Shown piece after piece: positions 24,760 to 33,691 of a stretch of 64,000 nt of DNA. A model generated the notes under the pieces. That model had not been told where the DNA came from. It saw only the letters and a program-made list of their open reading frames with translations, and did not search any database. Each line of letters starts with the position of its first letter. Position 1 is the first letter of the stretch. Both the position numbers and the translations under genes were made by a program. Source of the DNA: Chryseobacterium glaciei (GTDB lineage: Bacteria > Bacteroidota > Bacteroidia > Flavobacteriales > Weeksellaceae); the NCBI RefSeq assembly GCF_001648155.1, contig NZ_CP015199.1, forward strand, positions 4,535,001 through 4,599,000, in the 5' to 3' direction.

Positions 24760-25464
24760 TTATTTTGGGGATTTAAAAGTACTTGCGCCAGGATAAGGCT
24801 GCAGGTAACCAGAGTTCCAATTGGACTGCAGAAGAGACTCTAAAAATTCGTCTGTTCTGTTTTTACGTGGGTTGTATTGGTCTTTAAGATCGATATCTGC
24901 CATTTTACCTTTTACATTCCACCAGAATGCGCTCCATCCACCTCTTAATTCTTTAATAATTTCAAATACATTTTTGCCGGTAGCTCTGTTCATCAACTTT
25001 GCAAAAACCTGACCTTCCGTTGTGGTAAGATCTCTTAATTGCTTTTCATATTGATCAGCCAGCATATTTTGCCTGTCTTTTATATATTTTCTTTTTGCTT
25101 TACTATCCAGATCGGTCATTTCCTTCTGAATATCTCGGTATTGCTGAAGAGCAGTCACAAATAAAGGATAAACTCTGTATAATTTTTTATTTAGAAAATA
25201 ATAATAATTTTTATCTAATTGATTGTTAAATTTCGGTTTATTCACTAAAACCAATTCATCCATTGCCACCACGGTTTCTCCATTGATCTCGTAGATTCTG
25301 GCTTTTTGGCTTTCATCGTAGTAGTATTTATTGCCAAATTCATCCACTTTTAACAACTCTTGTGGGTACTGGCTCAAAGGCTTCGCAATCACGGAATCCC
25401 TTTGTCCGAAAACAAAGACCCCAAAAAAGAAAAGAAAAAGATAAACAATCTTAGTAAAATTCAT
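24760..25464 (-). CDS. DUF4294 family secreted protein
   Basis: 234 residues from the ATG at 25464; a 12-residue upstream extension disrupts the signal peptide. The signal peptide is residues 1-22 (ending VFVFGQ). The domain matches DUF4294, with NYYYFLNKKLYRVYPLF, a charged helical region KAKRKYIKDRQNML and the conserved IIKELRGGWSAFWWNVKG followed by DLKDQYNPRKN. This periplasmic family is widespread in Bacteroidota and without known function. It is divergent from the M42 peptidase gene (51 bp between the start codons). Confidence 0.85.
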   Translation of the reverse strand: MNFTKIVYLFLFFFGVFVFGQRDSVIAKPLSQYPQELLKVDEFGNKYYYDESQKARIYEINGETVVAMDELVLVNKPKFNNQLDKNYYYFLNKKLYRVYPLFVTALQQYRDIQKEMTDLDSKAKRKYIKDRQNMLADQYEKQLRDLTTTEGQVFAKLMNRATGKNVFEIIKELRGGWSAFWWNVKGKMADIDLKDQYNPRKNRTDEFLESLLQSNWNSGYLQPYPGASTFKSPK

Positions 25465-25515
25465 TATTTTTACACGTATTAGAACAAAAATTAAACGCAA
25501 AAATCATTCCTTTTT

Positions 25516-26589
25516 ATGAAATTTGAGAAGAAATCTTTGAAATTTTTAGAAAAATACTTAAACACTTCATCGCCAACTGGATACGAACACAAGGGACAGG
25601 AAGTCTGGATGGACTACATCCGACCTTACGTTGATAAAATCGAAGTAGATCATTACGGAACTTGCTATGGGATAATCAATCCAGATGCACCATTTAAAGT
25701 AGTCATTGAAGCACACGCTGATGAGATCTCCTGGTATGTAAATTACATTACAGATGAAGGATTAATCTATGTAATCCGAAACGGAGGCTCAGATCAGACC
25801 ATTGCACCGTCAAAAGTCGTTCACATTCACGGAGAAAACGGAATTGTAAAAGGAGTTTTCGGATGGCCGGCAATTCATACAAGAACCAATCAAAACGAAC
25901 CAATTCCAAAGATCGAAAATATTTTTATCGATTGTGGAGCAACCACCAAAAAAGAGGTTGAAGAAATGGGGATTTATGTTGGCTGTATGATCACTTACCC
26001 AGACGAATTCTTCGAAATGAATGACCGTTATTTCGTTTGCAGAGCTTTAGACAACAGAATCGGTGGTTTTATGATCGCGGAAGTGGCAAGACTTTTAAAA
26101 GAAAACAAAAAAACAATTCCATTTGGGTTGTATATCACGAACTCTGTCCAGGAAGAAGTTGGATTGTATGGAGCCGATATGATTGCAGATACGATCAAAC
26201 CTAATATCGCCATCGTTACAGATGTTACCCATGACACAACGACTCCAATGATCGAAAAGAAAAAAGAAGGCGACCAAAAATGTGGTGACGGGCCTGTAGT
26301 TTTCTTTGCTCCAAGCGTACATCACGTGATCAGAGAATTGATTATTGATACTGCAAAAACGAAGAAAATCCCTTTCCAAAGAGCGGCAGCAAGCAGAGCT
26401 ACTGGTACTGATACTGATGCTTTTGCACACTCTAACGGCGGGGTTCCGAGTGCATTAATTTCGTTACCTTTGCGTTACATGCATACGACCGTGGAAATGG
26501 TTTCTAAAGAAGACGTAGGAAATGTAATTAAACTGATTTACGAAACGCTTCTAAAGATAACACCGGAAATGAAGTTGAAATATCATTAA
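25516..26589 (+). CDS. M42 family metallopeptidase
   Basis: 357 residues, related to the tetrahedral aminopeptidases and glutamyl aminopeptidases. The di-metal site is complete: H in EAHADEISW, D in RALDNRIGG, the EE pair in VQEEVGLYG, D in VTDVTHD and H in RYMHTTVE. It is a cytoplasmic enzyme that trims peptides. The next gene starts one base after its stop, but encodes an unrelated small membrane protein. Confidence 0.95.
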   Translation: MKFEKKSLKFLEKYLNTSSPTGYEHKGQEVWMDYIRPYVDKIEVDHYGTCYGIINPDAPFKVVIEAHADEISWYVNYITDEGLIYVIRNGGSDQTIAPSKVVHIHGENGIVKGVFGWPAIHTRTNQNEPIPKIENIFIDCGATTKKEVEEMGIYVGCMITYPDEFFEMNDRYFVCRALDNRIGGFMIAEVARLLKENKKTIPFGLYITNSVQEEVGLYGADMIADTIKPNIAIVTDVTHDTTTPMIEKKKEGDQKCGDGPVVFFAPSVHHVIRELIIDTAKTKKIPFQRAAASRATGTDTDAFAHSNGGVPSALISLPLRYMHTTVEMVSKEDVGNVIKLIYETLLKITPEMKLKYH

Positions 26590-26590
26590 A

Positions 26591-26890
26591 ATGAAATTAA
26601 TTTCTGATTTAATTAAAAAACCAACATTCATATCAATAGTAAGTATATTATTATTTGTTTTGGGTCTTCCTTTAATTATTTATCAGTTTTTCACACTTGA
26701 TTCAAGTTCAAGTTTAGGAATTGCAATTGAAATAATTATTTTAATGTTTGTGTTAGGATTATTAATCATAGACAGGTTTTTAGTTAAAAAAGTAAATACC
26801 ATAAGACTTTCGATAATAGAAATTGTTTTAATTGGTGGCTATTTAATGTACTATTATTTCACAAACAATAATTCTTTTTCAATCGGTTAA
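26591..26890 (+). CDS. Small membrane protein of unknown function
   Basis: 99 residues with three hydrophobic segments (about 14-34, 43-60 and 72-90). No recognised family. It begins one base after the stop of the M42 peptidase gene and precedes rpe by 27 bp, so it is inside an operon. The strongly A/T-rich codon use differs from its neighbours, which could mark a recent insertion into the M42-rpe operon. Confidence 0.65.
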   Translation: MKLISDLIKKPTFISIVSILLFVLGLPLIIYQFFTLDSSSSLGIAIEIIILMFVLGLLIIDRFLVKKVNTIRLSIIEIVLIGGYLMYYYFTNNNSFSIG

Positions 26891-26917
26891 AATAAAGTAA
26901 AAGTATAAAAAGTAAAA

Positions 26918-27568
26918 ATGAAAACGAAGCTTATTGCTCCTTCCCTTTTATCTGCAGACTTTGGGAATCTGCAAAGAGACATTGAAATGTTAAACAATTC
27001 TCAGGCCGACTGGTTGCATATTGATGTAATGGACGGGAGATTTGTACCCAACATTTCATTCGGTTTTCCTGTGATGAAAACTGTTCAGCAACATGCCAAG
27101 AAATTTGTAGATGTACATTTGATGATCTTAGAACCTGAAAAGTATGTTGAAGAATTCATCAATCACGGTGCTGATCTTATTTCGGTTCATTATGAAGCTT
27201 GTACGCATCTTCACAGAACGATTCATCATATTCAGAGTTTGGGAGCGAAGGCTGGGGTTGTTTTAAACCCTTCAACTCCGGTTTTAATGTTGGAAGATAT
27301 TATCGCTGATGTTGATCTTGTTTTATTAATGAGTGTAAATCCAGGATTTGGCGGACAAAAATTCATTGAAAACACTTACAAGAAAATAGCTGAAACCAAA
27401 GACTTAATTTTAAGCAATAATTCTACTGCTCTTATTGAAATTGATGGCGGTGTAAATCTAGACAACGCTTCAAAACTGTTCGAAGCCGGAGCAGATGTCT
27501 TAGTTGCCGGAAATGCAGTTTTCTCATCAGAAAGCCCAGAAAGAACCATTGAGCTTTTAAAAATTTAA
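26918..27568 (+). CDS. rpe: Ribulose-phosphate 3-epimerase
   Basis: 216 residues, TIM-barrel metalloenzyme of the pentose phosphate pathway that interconverts ribulose-5-P and xylulose-5-P. Conserved segments: APSLLSADFGN, the DVMDGRFVPNISFG metal/catalytic aspartate, VHLMILEPE, SVNPGFGGQKF and IDGGV near residue 175. Last gene of the run starting with the M42 peptidase; a terminator follows. Confidence 0.97.
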   Translation: MKTKLIAPSLLSADFGNLQRDIEMLNNSQADWLHIDVMDGRFVPNISFGFPVMKTVQQHAKKFVDVHLMILEPEKYVEEFINHGADLISVHYEACTHLHRTIHHIQSLGAKAGVVLNPSTPVLMLEDIIADVDLVLLMSVNPGFGGQKFIENTYKKIAETKDLILSNNSTALIEIDGGVNLDNASKLFEAGADVLVAGNAVFSSESPERTIELLKI

Positions 27569-27591
27569 TTATTTAGCTTTTAAATAAAGAA

Positions 27592-27615
27592 AAAGGCAGC
27601 TTGTGGGCTGCCTTT
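27592..27615 (+). terminator. Terminator after rpe
   Basis: AAAGGCAGC (27592-27600), loop TTGTGG, GCTGCCTTT (27607-27615). Confidence 0.85.
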
Positions 27616-27797
27616 CTTACTCTGTAATCTGAGCTTATGATGGTTATTAGTTTTCGTTTTTTAAAGCTTAGTGTTTAAACTTCCTGTTGTAATTCTGATG
27701 TAAAGATCTATATTAATTTCATTAAAAACATCCGTAAAAACACTGAATTTCCGTTAAGTATTTATACTTAATAGAGATTTTAGCGAAAGAAAAATTC

Positions 27798-28289
27798 TTA
27801 TTCAACTTTATTCCAAACGCAGGCACAAACTACTAAAAGTATGCTGATTACAGAAAAAACGGTTCTGATGTTGTTTAAAAAATTCCATCTGTTTTCGAAA
27901 TTATCCCGCATTTGCTTAATTCCTTCTTTTGTAGAATTTACAATATCAAACTTGTCTAATTGATCATTAAGCGGAACATTTCCAACTATTGTCACTCCGA
28001 ATACACCGATCAAATAAGTCAATGTAGCCAAAAGAAGCAAAATAAAAACAGGATTTTGCGCCCGATATAAAAAGGTAGAAATCGGAAGTAAAACTGCAGT
28101 TCCCATAAAACTCACAAAAAATACAAGATTCAGGATCTCGCGGTTGATCGACTGCATTGCTTTTAAATATTCTGTGTCTGACAATTTCCCTAATCCCAAT
28201 ACGACAGAACAGGAATACGCATAGAAAAGTCCGGCTATCAAGGCTGTGAGGACAGCTGTGACAATTAAAAGTATCGTTGTCATTTTCAT
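27798..28289 (-). CDS. DUF1772 (anthrone oxygenase-like) membrane protein
   Basis: 163 residues with four transmembrane segments. The N-terminal helix is followed by FYAYSCSVVLGLGKL and MQSINREILN, and the loop VGNVPLNDQLDKF is the hallmark of DUF1772. Members are small membrane proteins related to fungal anthrone oxygenases; bacterial function is unknown. Possible starts are at 28289 and two codons later. It is convergent with rpe, from which it is separated by about 180 bp without other features. Confidence 0.85.
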   Translation of the reverse strand: MKMTTILLIVTAVLTALIAGLFYAYSCSVVLGLGKLSDTEYLKAMQSINREILNLVFFVSFMGTAVLLPISTFLYRAQNPVFILLLLATLTYLIGVFGVTIVGNVPLNDQLDKFDIVNSTKEGIKQMRDNFENRWNFLNNIRTVFSVISILLVVCACVWNKVE

Positions 28290-28476
28290 ATATTTAATTT
28301 GATGATTTAGTTTTTTGCTGAAACATAAAAATAATACATTAAAAACAATTTTAAGTTTAATAATTTTTAATATTTAATTATAGATTCATAATACTTTCTT
28401 GTTTTATACAATTAATCAATGATTATAAAGAAATTTTTATCAACTTTTCTTATTTTAGTCCGCAAAACAGAGAAAG

Positions 28477-30321
28477 ATGAAAAGTAAAATTACCGGAACA
28501 TTTTTATTGGGATTAATTTTATCAACCAGCAATCTTAATGCTCAAGATAAAACAGCCGACAACAAAAAAATGGAATGGTTTCAAGACGCCAAGTTGGGAA
28601 TTTTTATCCATTGGGGAATTTATTCGGTTGACGGAATTTCAGAATCATGGTCTTTTTTCAATAATTATATCAATCATGAAAATTATATGAAACAGCTCGA
28701 CGGATTTTCTGCTTCACAATATAAACCTGATGAATGGGTAAAATTAATTAAGGATTCCGGAGCAAAATATGCTGTCATCACCACAAAACACCACGACGGA
28801 GTTTCTCTGTGGGATTCTAAAGCTGAAAAAGCGACGACTATTCCTAAAAACTCTTTGGCTAAAAAAGATGTATTGGCGCCATTTGTTTCTGAGCTTAAAA
28901 AATCAGGGTTAAAAACTGGTCTCTACTACTCTCTTCTCGATTGGAGCCATCCTTATTACGACAATAATACGAGGACAAAAAAACGATATGAAATTAAAAA
29001 CGATCCCAAACGTTGGTCAAATTTTGTCAATTATTACCAAAGTCAACTGAATGATCTTTCCAGTCAATTTAAGCCAGATTTATTATGGTTTGATGGTGAC
29101 TGGGAGCACTCATCAGAAGAATGGCAGGCGCCAAAAACATTAGAAAATTTAAGAAAATATAATTCAAATATTATTATTAATTCAAGACTAAATACACACG
29201 GAGATTACGAAACACCTGAGCAGGGAATTCCTGTTATTAACCCTCAAAGTGATTATTGGGAATTGTGCTACACGATGAATGATGCGTGGGGTTATCAGCC
29301 TTTTGACAAGAATTATAAAACGCCAAATATGATTGTAAGAACATTGGCAGACGTAATCAGTATGGGCGGAAATTTATTGCTTGATATTGGCCCAAAAGCT
29401 GATGGAACAATTCCAGCCGAGCAAGTTGAAATTTTGAAAAATCTGGCAAGATGGACTTCAAAATATCCTGATGCCATTTATGGAACCAGACACGGAATCC
29501 CTTTTGAGAATTACAAAGGAAAATCTGCCATGTCAAAAAACGGAAAAAAATTATTCCTTTATTTGGAAGAAGCGAAAGATTTTACGAAAATTTATGGTTT
29601 AACTTCTATGCCGAAATTAGCAAGAATTATAGGAAATGATAATGGAAAAGTAAATTTTAAAGCTGAAAATACCGGAAATCTGACAGTGAATTTTTCAAAT
29701 GTGAAATTTGATCAGGATGTAACGGTTGTTGAATTGGATTTTAATGACAAAATAACCTTTTCCAACAATATAAAAAGGGATAAACCTTCGCTCAATCAAA
29801 TTTTAGAAGATAAAAATTCTAAATCTGCCACCTTCGAAATCGCTGAACAACTTCATGACGGAAATAATATTTTCAACAATTCAGGATTAACAGGTGACGG
29901 ATTGGATATGAAGTTTCCAAAATCATCAAAAACAAATACTGAAACCATCAATTGGATCAGTAAACATGCAGAAGCTTTATTTGAAACTGAAAAAGGTCTG
30001 CCAAACGGGCATTATTCCGGCAACAGTGTTCTTTCAAAGGACAAGCAGACAATTTACCTTTTTGTTGAAGGAACTCCAACCGGGTCAATTGCTTTAAAAG
30101 GGATAAAAAATAGTATTGCAAGAATCAGAATTGTTGGGGACGGTTCTTTGGCTAATTATAGATCTTACAACAAATTATATTGGAGTGACAAGCCAGGAAT
30201 CGTTTATATTGACATTCCAAAAGAGAGACTTGACAGAAATATGACAGTAATTGCCGTTTTACTGGACAAACCCATCGAATTATACAGAGAAAAGGTAGGC
30301 GCCGTTGAAAATAATCTTTAA
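28477..30321 (+). CDS. Alpha-L-fucosidase (GH29)
   Basis: 614 residues. Signal peptide (about 1-22), then a GH29 catalytic barrel (about 28-350): FIHWGIYSVDG, TTKHHDGVSLW, and DLLWFDGDWEH, which holds the likely nucleophile aspartate; NLLLDIGPKADGTIP closes the barrel. Two C-terminal beta domains follow (about 355-440 and 490-605) that look like a duplicated module (YGTRHGIPFENYKG compared with FETEKGLPNGHYSG). It is probably secreted to the periplasm for fucose release from glycans. It is not in a polysaccharide utilisation locus: no SusC/SusD-like gene is near. A terminator follows. Confidence 0.93.
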   Translation: MKSKITGTFLLGLILSTSNLNAQDKTADNKKMEWFQDAKLGIFIHWGIYSVDGISESWSFFNNYINHENYMKQLDGFSASQYKPDEWVKLIKDSGAKYAVITTKHHDGVSLWDSKAEKATTIPKNSLAKKDVLAPFVSELKKSGLKTGLYYSLLDWSHPYYDNNTRTKKRYEIKNDPKRWSNFVNYYQSQLNDLSSQFKPDLLWFDGDWEHSSEEWQAPKTLENLRKYNSNIIINSRLNTHGDYETPEQGIPVINPQSDYWELCYTMNDAWGYQPFDKNYKTPNMIVRTLADVISMGGNLLLDIGPKADGTIPAEQVEILKNLARWTSKYPDAIYGTRHGIPFENYKGKSAMSKNGKKLFLYLEEAKDFTKIYGLTSMPKLARIIGNDNGKVNFKAENTGNLTVNFSNVKFDQDVTVVELDFNDKITFSNNIKRDKPSLNQILEDKNSKSATFEIAEQLHDGNNIFNNSGLTGDGLDMKFPKSSKTNTETINWISKHAEALFETEKGLPNGHYSGNSVLSKDKQTIYLFVEGTPTGSIALKGIKNSIARIRIVGDGSLANYRSYNKLYWSDKPGIVYIDIPKERLDRNMTVIAVLLDKPIELYREKVGAVENNL

Positions 30322-30360
30322 AATCTGCCAACAATATGACAGTATGGCGTAAAAAAACAA

Positions 30361-30385
30361 AAATCCAGAAAAAATTTCTGGATTT
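30361..30385. terminator. Bidirectional terminator between the fucosidase and ndk
   Basis: AAATCCAGAAA, loop AAA, TTTCTGGATTT, with A- and T-runs on the flanks. Confidence 0.85.
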
Positions 30386-30411
30386 TATATTTTAAATAAG
30401 AAAATTCTTAA

Positions 30412-30828
30412 TTAGAAAATCTCTCTTCCTGAAAAATGGAATTGAGCTTCGATAAGAGCGTTCTCGTTAGAATCTGAACCGTGAACAGCATTCTCTCCAA
30501 TGCTTCTTGCAAACATCTTTCTGATCGTTCCTTCCGCAGCTTCAGCCGGGTTTGTAGCTCCGATCAAAGTTCTGAAATCTTCAACAGCATTATCTTTTTC
30601 AAGAACAGCAGCAACGATTGGCCCAGAACTCATGAAATCTACCAACTCTCCGTAGAAAGGTCTTTCAGCGTGAACTTCGTAGAATTTTTTTGCATCAGCA
30701 ACAGTAAGTTGAGTTAATTTCAAAGCTTTGATTTTAAAACCACCTTCTGCAATTTTACCTAATATAGCACCGATATGTCCGTCTGCAACAGCATCAGGCT
30801 TAATCATAGTGAATGTAATGTTAGACAT
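30412..30828 (-). CDS. ndk: Nucleoside diphosphate kinase
   Basis: 138 residues; balances NTP pools by phosphotransfer through a phosphohistidine. Typical TMIKPDAV start, the [15 protein letters not shown] segment and the active-site histidine in NAVHGSDS. A -7 element TAATTTTG lies on the minus strand at 30853-30860, 25 bp before the start. Confidence 0.97.
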   Translation of the reverse strand: MSNITFTMIKPDAVADGHIGAILGKIAEGGFKIKALKLTQLTVADAKKFYEVHAERPFYGELVDFMSSGPIVAAVLEKDNAVEDFRTLIGATNPAEAAEGTIRKMFARSIGENAVHGSDSNENALIEAQFHFSGREIF

Positions 30829-30852
30829 AAATGTATATTTTTTTTAATGGCG

Positions 30853-30860
30853 CAAAATTA
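30853..30860 (-). promoter_or_regulatory. -7 element of ndk
   Basis: CAAAATTA on the plus strand reads TAATTTTG on the minus strand, matching TAnnTTTG, with a suitable 5' leader. Confidence 0.45.
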
Positions 30861-30937
30861 CGAAAAATATTTTTGATTTGAATTTTAATTTTTTTTTAAC
30901 ATAAAAATAACTTTTATTAAGAAATGATGAACAAAAG

Positions 30938-31030
30938 TTGGCACAGTAATTGTTTATTCTATTCCGATTCTCATGTTTAATTTGAGTTTTCATGGTTATT
31001 AGTTTTTACCCAGCCTCGGCTGGGTTTTTT
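30938..31030 (+). ncRNA. Putative small RNA with sigma-54-like promoter and intrinsic terminator
   Basis: TTGGCACAGTAATTGTT (30938-30954) matches the -24/-12 layout TGGCACG-N4-TTGCW except for the g and C positions. About 55 bp downstream is a strong plus-strand terminator: ACCCAGCC (31008-31015), loop TC, GGCTGGGT (31018-31025), then Ts. No plus-strand gene precedes it and no T-run exists on the minus strand. A transcript of about 65 nt (30965-31030) is implied. A 10-codon frame begins ATGGTTATTAGT inside it, but no coding role is claimed. The rest of the 30829-31144 gap shows nothing more. Confidence 0.45.
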
Positions 31031-31144
31031 ATTGCCCAATATTCCCCAAAAAGGTCATCCAACTCAAACATTATGACATAGTTAAACTTCTGTTTAATTA
31101 TTTTTCAAACAGGATATATTATATTTTGTTATTATTAAGTAAAT

Positions 31145-32071
31145 TTATTTTTGTGACAATTCTTCCGCTTCGTCCATCAACTTAATGTAAGTAGAATATC
31201 GGGTTTCTTGGATTTCGCCCATTTCCAATGCATCAAGAACAGCACATTTTGGCTCATTGATGTGCATACAATTGTGAAATTTGCATTCTTTCCTCTTTTT
31301 AAAGATCTCAGGAAAATAATGCTGTACTTCTTCTTTTTCAATATCAATCATTGCAAACTCGCGGACTCCGGGAGTATCAATCACATTTCCGCCAAAGTTC
31401 CAGAAATGCATCTGGGCAAAAGTGGTGGTGTGTTTTCCTTTAAGATGGGTGTCTGATATTTCTGAAGTTTTGATATTCAGACCTGGCTGCAAAGCATTCA
31501 CCAAAGTTGATTTTCCACATCCGGAATGGCCGAAGAAAACAGAAGTTCTGTCTTTTAGAAGTTCCTGCAAATCGTTCAAATTTAATTGAGAATAAGAGGA
31601 TATTTCCAAGGTGTTGTATCCGATGTCCTGATAAACAAACTCGATATCTTTTACCAATTCAATTTCAGGTTCATTTAAAACATCCATTTTATTGAACAAA
31701 AGTAAAGGCTCGATATTGTACGCTTCACAGCATGCCAAAAATCGATCTAGGAAACCAAGAGATGTTTCAGGGTGTTTCAGGGTAAAAATAAAGCAAGCTA
31801 CATCGATATTGGATGCAATAATGTGTGCTTCTTTTGAAAGGTTAACGGATTTTCTGATCAGATAATTTCTGCGTGGATCTATTTTTGTGATCCAAGCAAC
31901 ATCATCCTGTTCCAACTGAAATTCCACAAAATCTCCTACAGCAAGCGGATTGGTAAGTCTGGTTTTAATTAATTTGAATTTGCCACGAATTCTGGCCTCG
32001 AAAATTTTACCAGTTTCCATTTCTAAAACCTGATACCAACTTCCTGTAGATTTAATGATTTTTCCTTTCAT
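31145..32071 (-). CDS. rsgA: Ribosome small subunit-dependent GTPase A
   Basis: 308 residues. A circularly permuted GTPase that checks 30S maturation. N-terminal OB fold (about 1-75), then the permuted motifs NKMD (G4), GHSGCGKST (G1, P-loop) and DTPGVRE (G3), followed by a zinc-binding CKFHNCMH and later C in the C-terminal domain. The ATG at 32071 is preferred: a -7 element (minus-strand TATATTTG, 32087-32094) lies over the alternative upstream ATG at 32089. Confidence 0.96.
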   Translation of the reverse strand: MKGKIIKSTGSWYQVLEMETGKIFEARIRGKFKLIKTRLTNPLAVGDFVEFQLEQDDVAWITKIDPRRNYLIRKSVNLSKEAHIIASNIDVACFIFTLKHPETSLGFLDRFLACCEAYNIEPLLLFNKMDVLNEPEIELVKDIEFVYQDIGYNTLEISSYSQLNLNDLQELLKDRTSVFFGHSGCGKSTLVNALQPGLNIKTSEISDTHLKGKHTTTFAQMHFWNFGGNVIDTPGVREFAMIDIEKEEVQHYFPEIFKKRKECKFHNCMHINEPKCAVLDALEMGEIQETRYSTYIKLMDEAEELSQK

Positions 32072-32086
32072 ATATATTACTGGGTG

Positions 32087-32094
32087 CAAATATA
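32087..32094 (-). promoter_or_regulatory. -7 element of rsgA
   Basis: CAAATATA on the plus strand reads TATATTTG on the minus strand. Its position decides the rsgA start codon. Confidence 0.5.
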
Positions 32095-32101
32095 AGGAAT
32101 T

Positions 32102-32193
32102 AGGAAATAAGAAAAAGGGCTTAGGATTTAGTTAATAATTAAAAATATTTCATCTTAATTTCCCTAAATCCTAAGCCCTAAAATCTATTTCCT
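32102..32193. repeat. Inverted-repeat element upstream of rsgA
   Basis: A perfect 16-bp inverted repeat, AGGGCTTAGGATTTAG (32116-32131) and CTAAATCCTAAGCCCT (32164-32179), extended outward by AGGAAATA / TATTTCCT with mismatches between, around a 32-nt A/T-rich loop. It sits between the stop of the DAHP synthase gene and the rsgA promoter and could also end the upstream transcript. Confidence 0.7.
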
Positions 32194-32198
32194 GTTAA

Positions 32199-33281
32199 CT
32201 ACTTTCTATCGATCATAATGCTGTTCTGAACCTCAATAGATTCTTCGTGAATCGCTTTGAAAACTTTCTCGATAAAATCCTGAGACATACCTGTTTCCCT
32301 AGCTTTTTGAGTAGCGTATTCTGTAATCACTTTCCAACGTTCCGGTTGGAAGATAGCGATATCATTCTCTTTTTTAAGCTTACCAATTTTTTCTGAAATT
32401 TTCATTCTTTGAGAAAGAAGTTCGATCAATTGGAAATCCAGATCAGAAATTAACGTTCTGTGTCTTCCCATTTCACCGTCAAAACCTGCCAATCCGGAGT
32501 TCCTGATTTTTAAATTTCCGATTAATTCAGCTAAAACTTCTGGCGTGATTTGTTGAGAAGCATCACTCCAAGCTTCATCAGGATTGCAGTGAGATTCGAT
32601 AATCGCACCTTGGTAACCAACGTTCATTGCTTCCTGCGTAATATCTGCCAAACCGGTTCTGTTACCACAAATGTGAGAAGGGTCGATCAACATTGGGATA
32701 TTCGGGAACTGACTTTTGAAGTCTAATGCAATCTGCCAGTTCGGATTGTTTCTGTATTTTGTTTTTTGGTAAGTAGAAAAACCTCTGTGTATTGCTCCAA
32801 GGTTTTCAATACCTTGACCTAATAGTCTTTCTAGCGCTCCGATCCATAATGCTAAATCTGGGTTTACAGGGTTTTTAACCAAAACCGTTTTATTCGTTCC
32901 TCTCAACGCCATCGCAATTTCCTGAACGGTAAACGGGTTCACGGTAGAACGCGCTCCGATCCAAAGAATATCAACATCGGCTTCCAATGCAGCAAAAACG
33001 TGGTGTGCGTTGGCAACTTCTGTAGCGGTTTTGAAACCATATTCTTCTTTTACTTTCTTTAACCAGTTTAGCCCGATCACTCCTACTCCTTCAAATCCGT
33101 TTGGTTTTGTACGGGGCTTCCAAATTCCTGCACGGAAAATGGGAACCTGCGCACCTGTTTCTTTAATTCTCCTTGCTGTTTCCAACATTTGCGCTTCACT
33201 TTCCGCGCTACATGGCCCTGCAATCATCATTGGTTGAGGGAATTCGTTGATCCAGTCGTTTTTTAAGTCACTTAAATTCAT
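32199..33281 (-). CDS. Bifunctional DAHP synthase/chorismate mutase type II
   Basis: 360 residues. The N-terminal two-thirds is a type I-beta (KDO8P-like) DAHP synthase: AGPCSAESEAQM, KPRTKPNGFEG, RGTNKTVLVKNPVNPD and LIDPSHICG. The C-terminal 90 residues form an AroQ-type chorismate mutase helix bundle (LIELLSQRMKISEKIGKLK, then ERW). The fusion links the first step of the shikimate pathway with the branch to prephenate, and in such fusions the mutase often gives prephenate feedback control. This domain order is usual in Bacteroidota. Confidence 0.93.
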   Translation of the reverse strand: MNLSDLKNDWINEFPQPMMIAGPCSAESEAQMLETARRIKETGAQVPIFRAGIWKPRTKPNGFEGVGVIGLNWLKKVKEEYGFKTATEVANAHHVFAALEADVDILWIGARSTVNPFTVQEIAMALRGTNKTVLVKNPVNPDLALWIGALERLLGQGIENLGAIHRGFSTYQKTKYRNNPNWQIALDFKSQFPNIPMLIDPSHICGNRTGLADITQEAMNVGYQGAIIESHCNPDEAWSDASQQITPEVLAELIGNLKIRNSGLAGFDGEMGRHRTLISDLDFQLIELLSQRMKISEKIGKLKKENDIAIFQPERWKVITEYATQKARETGMSQDFIEKVFKAIHEESIEVQNSIMIDRK

Positions 33282-33691
33282 ATCGTTAATTTATATATAT
33301 TTATTTTACTGTTTATATCAATAGGCAAATTATTATAAAATTTAATTTATAATTTCTTTCAAAAAATGCCGTTAAAAAAATTAAGTGGGATTAGGAATTG
33401 TGATAGAAAATCAATCTATTCCTTGTATTTTTTTGAGAAAGAAATTTAGTTAGTAATACCAATAAAATCGATAATACGTTCCAAAATTTCTAAGATAGCT
33501 AAAAGACAAACCAAAATAACTGCTAAAGAAATCAGCAGTTGCAAAACCAAAAAGGTTTTTAGAATTAGGTTTATGTAAAATTGTTTGTTCCACTTTTATG
33601 TTGTGAATCTTCTATTTTCAGCTATTTAAATTTATAATTTGTGTTTGTCAAAAAGTTATTTAAAACAAAATTATTTGACAAATATATAAAA
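33282..33691. other. Gene-poor gap with a possible one-helix membrane peptide
   Basis: 410 bp, strongly A/T-rich, between dnaX and the DAHP synthase gene. On the minus strand a frame at 33446-33550 (TTG start) could encode a 34-residue single transmembrane peptide (LLISLAVILVCLLAIL, ending ERIIDFIGITN), but it has no ATG. A small hairpin (AACTGCT/AGCAGTT near 33511-33533) lies inside it. No clear promoter is visible. Confidence 0.3.

Noticed and set aside
28477..30321. Polysaccharide utilisation locus around the fucosidase
   Set aside because: No SusC/SusD-like pair or other glycan enzyme is adjacent; the neighbours are rpe, a DUF1772 protein and ndk.
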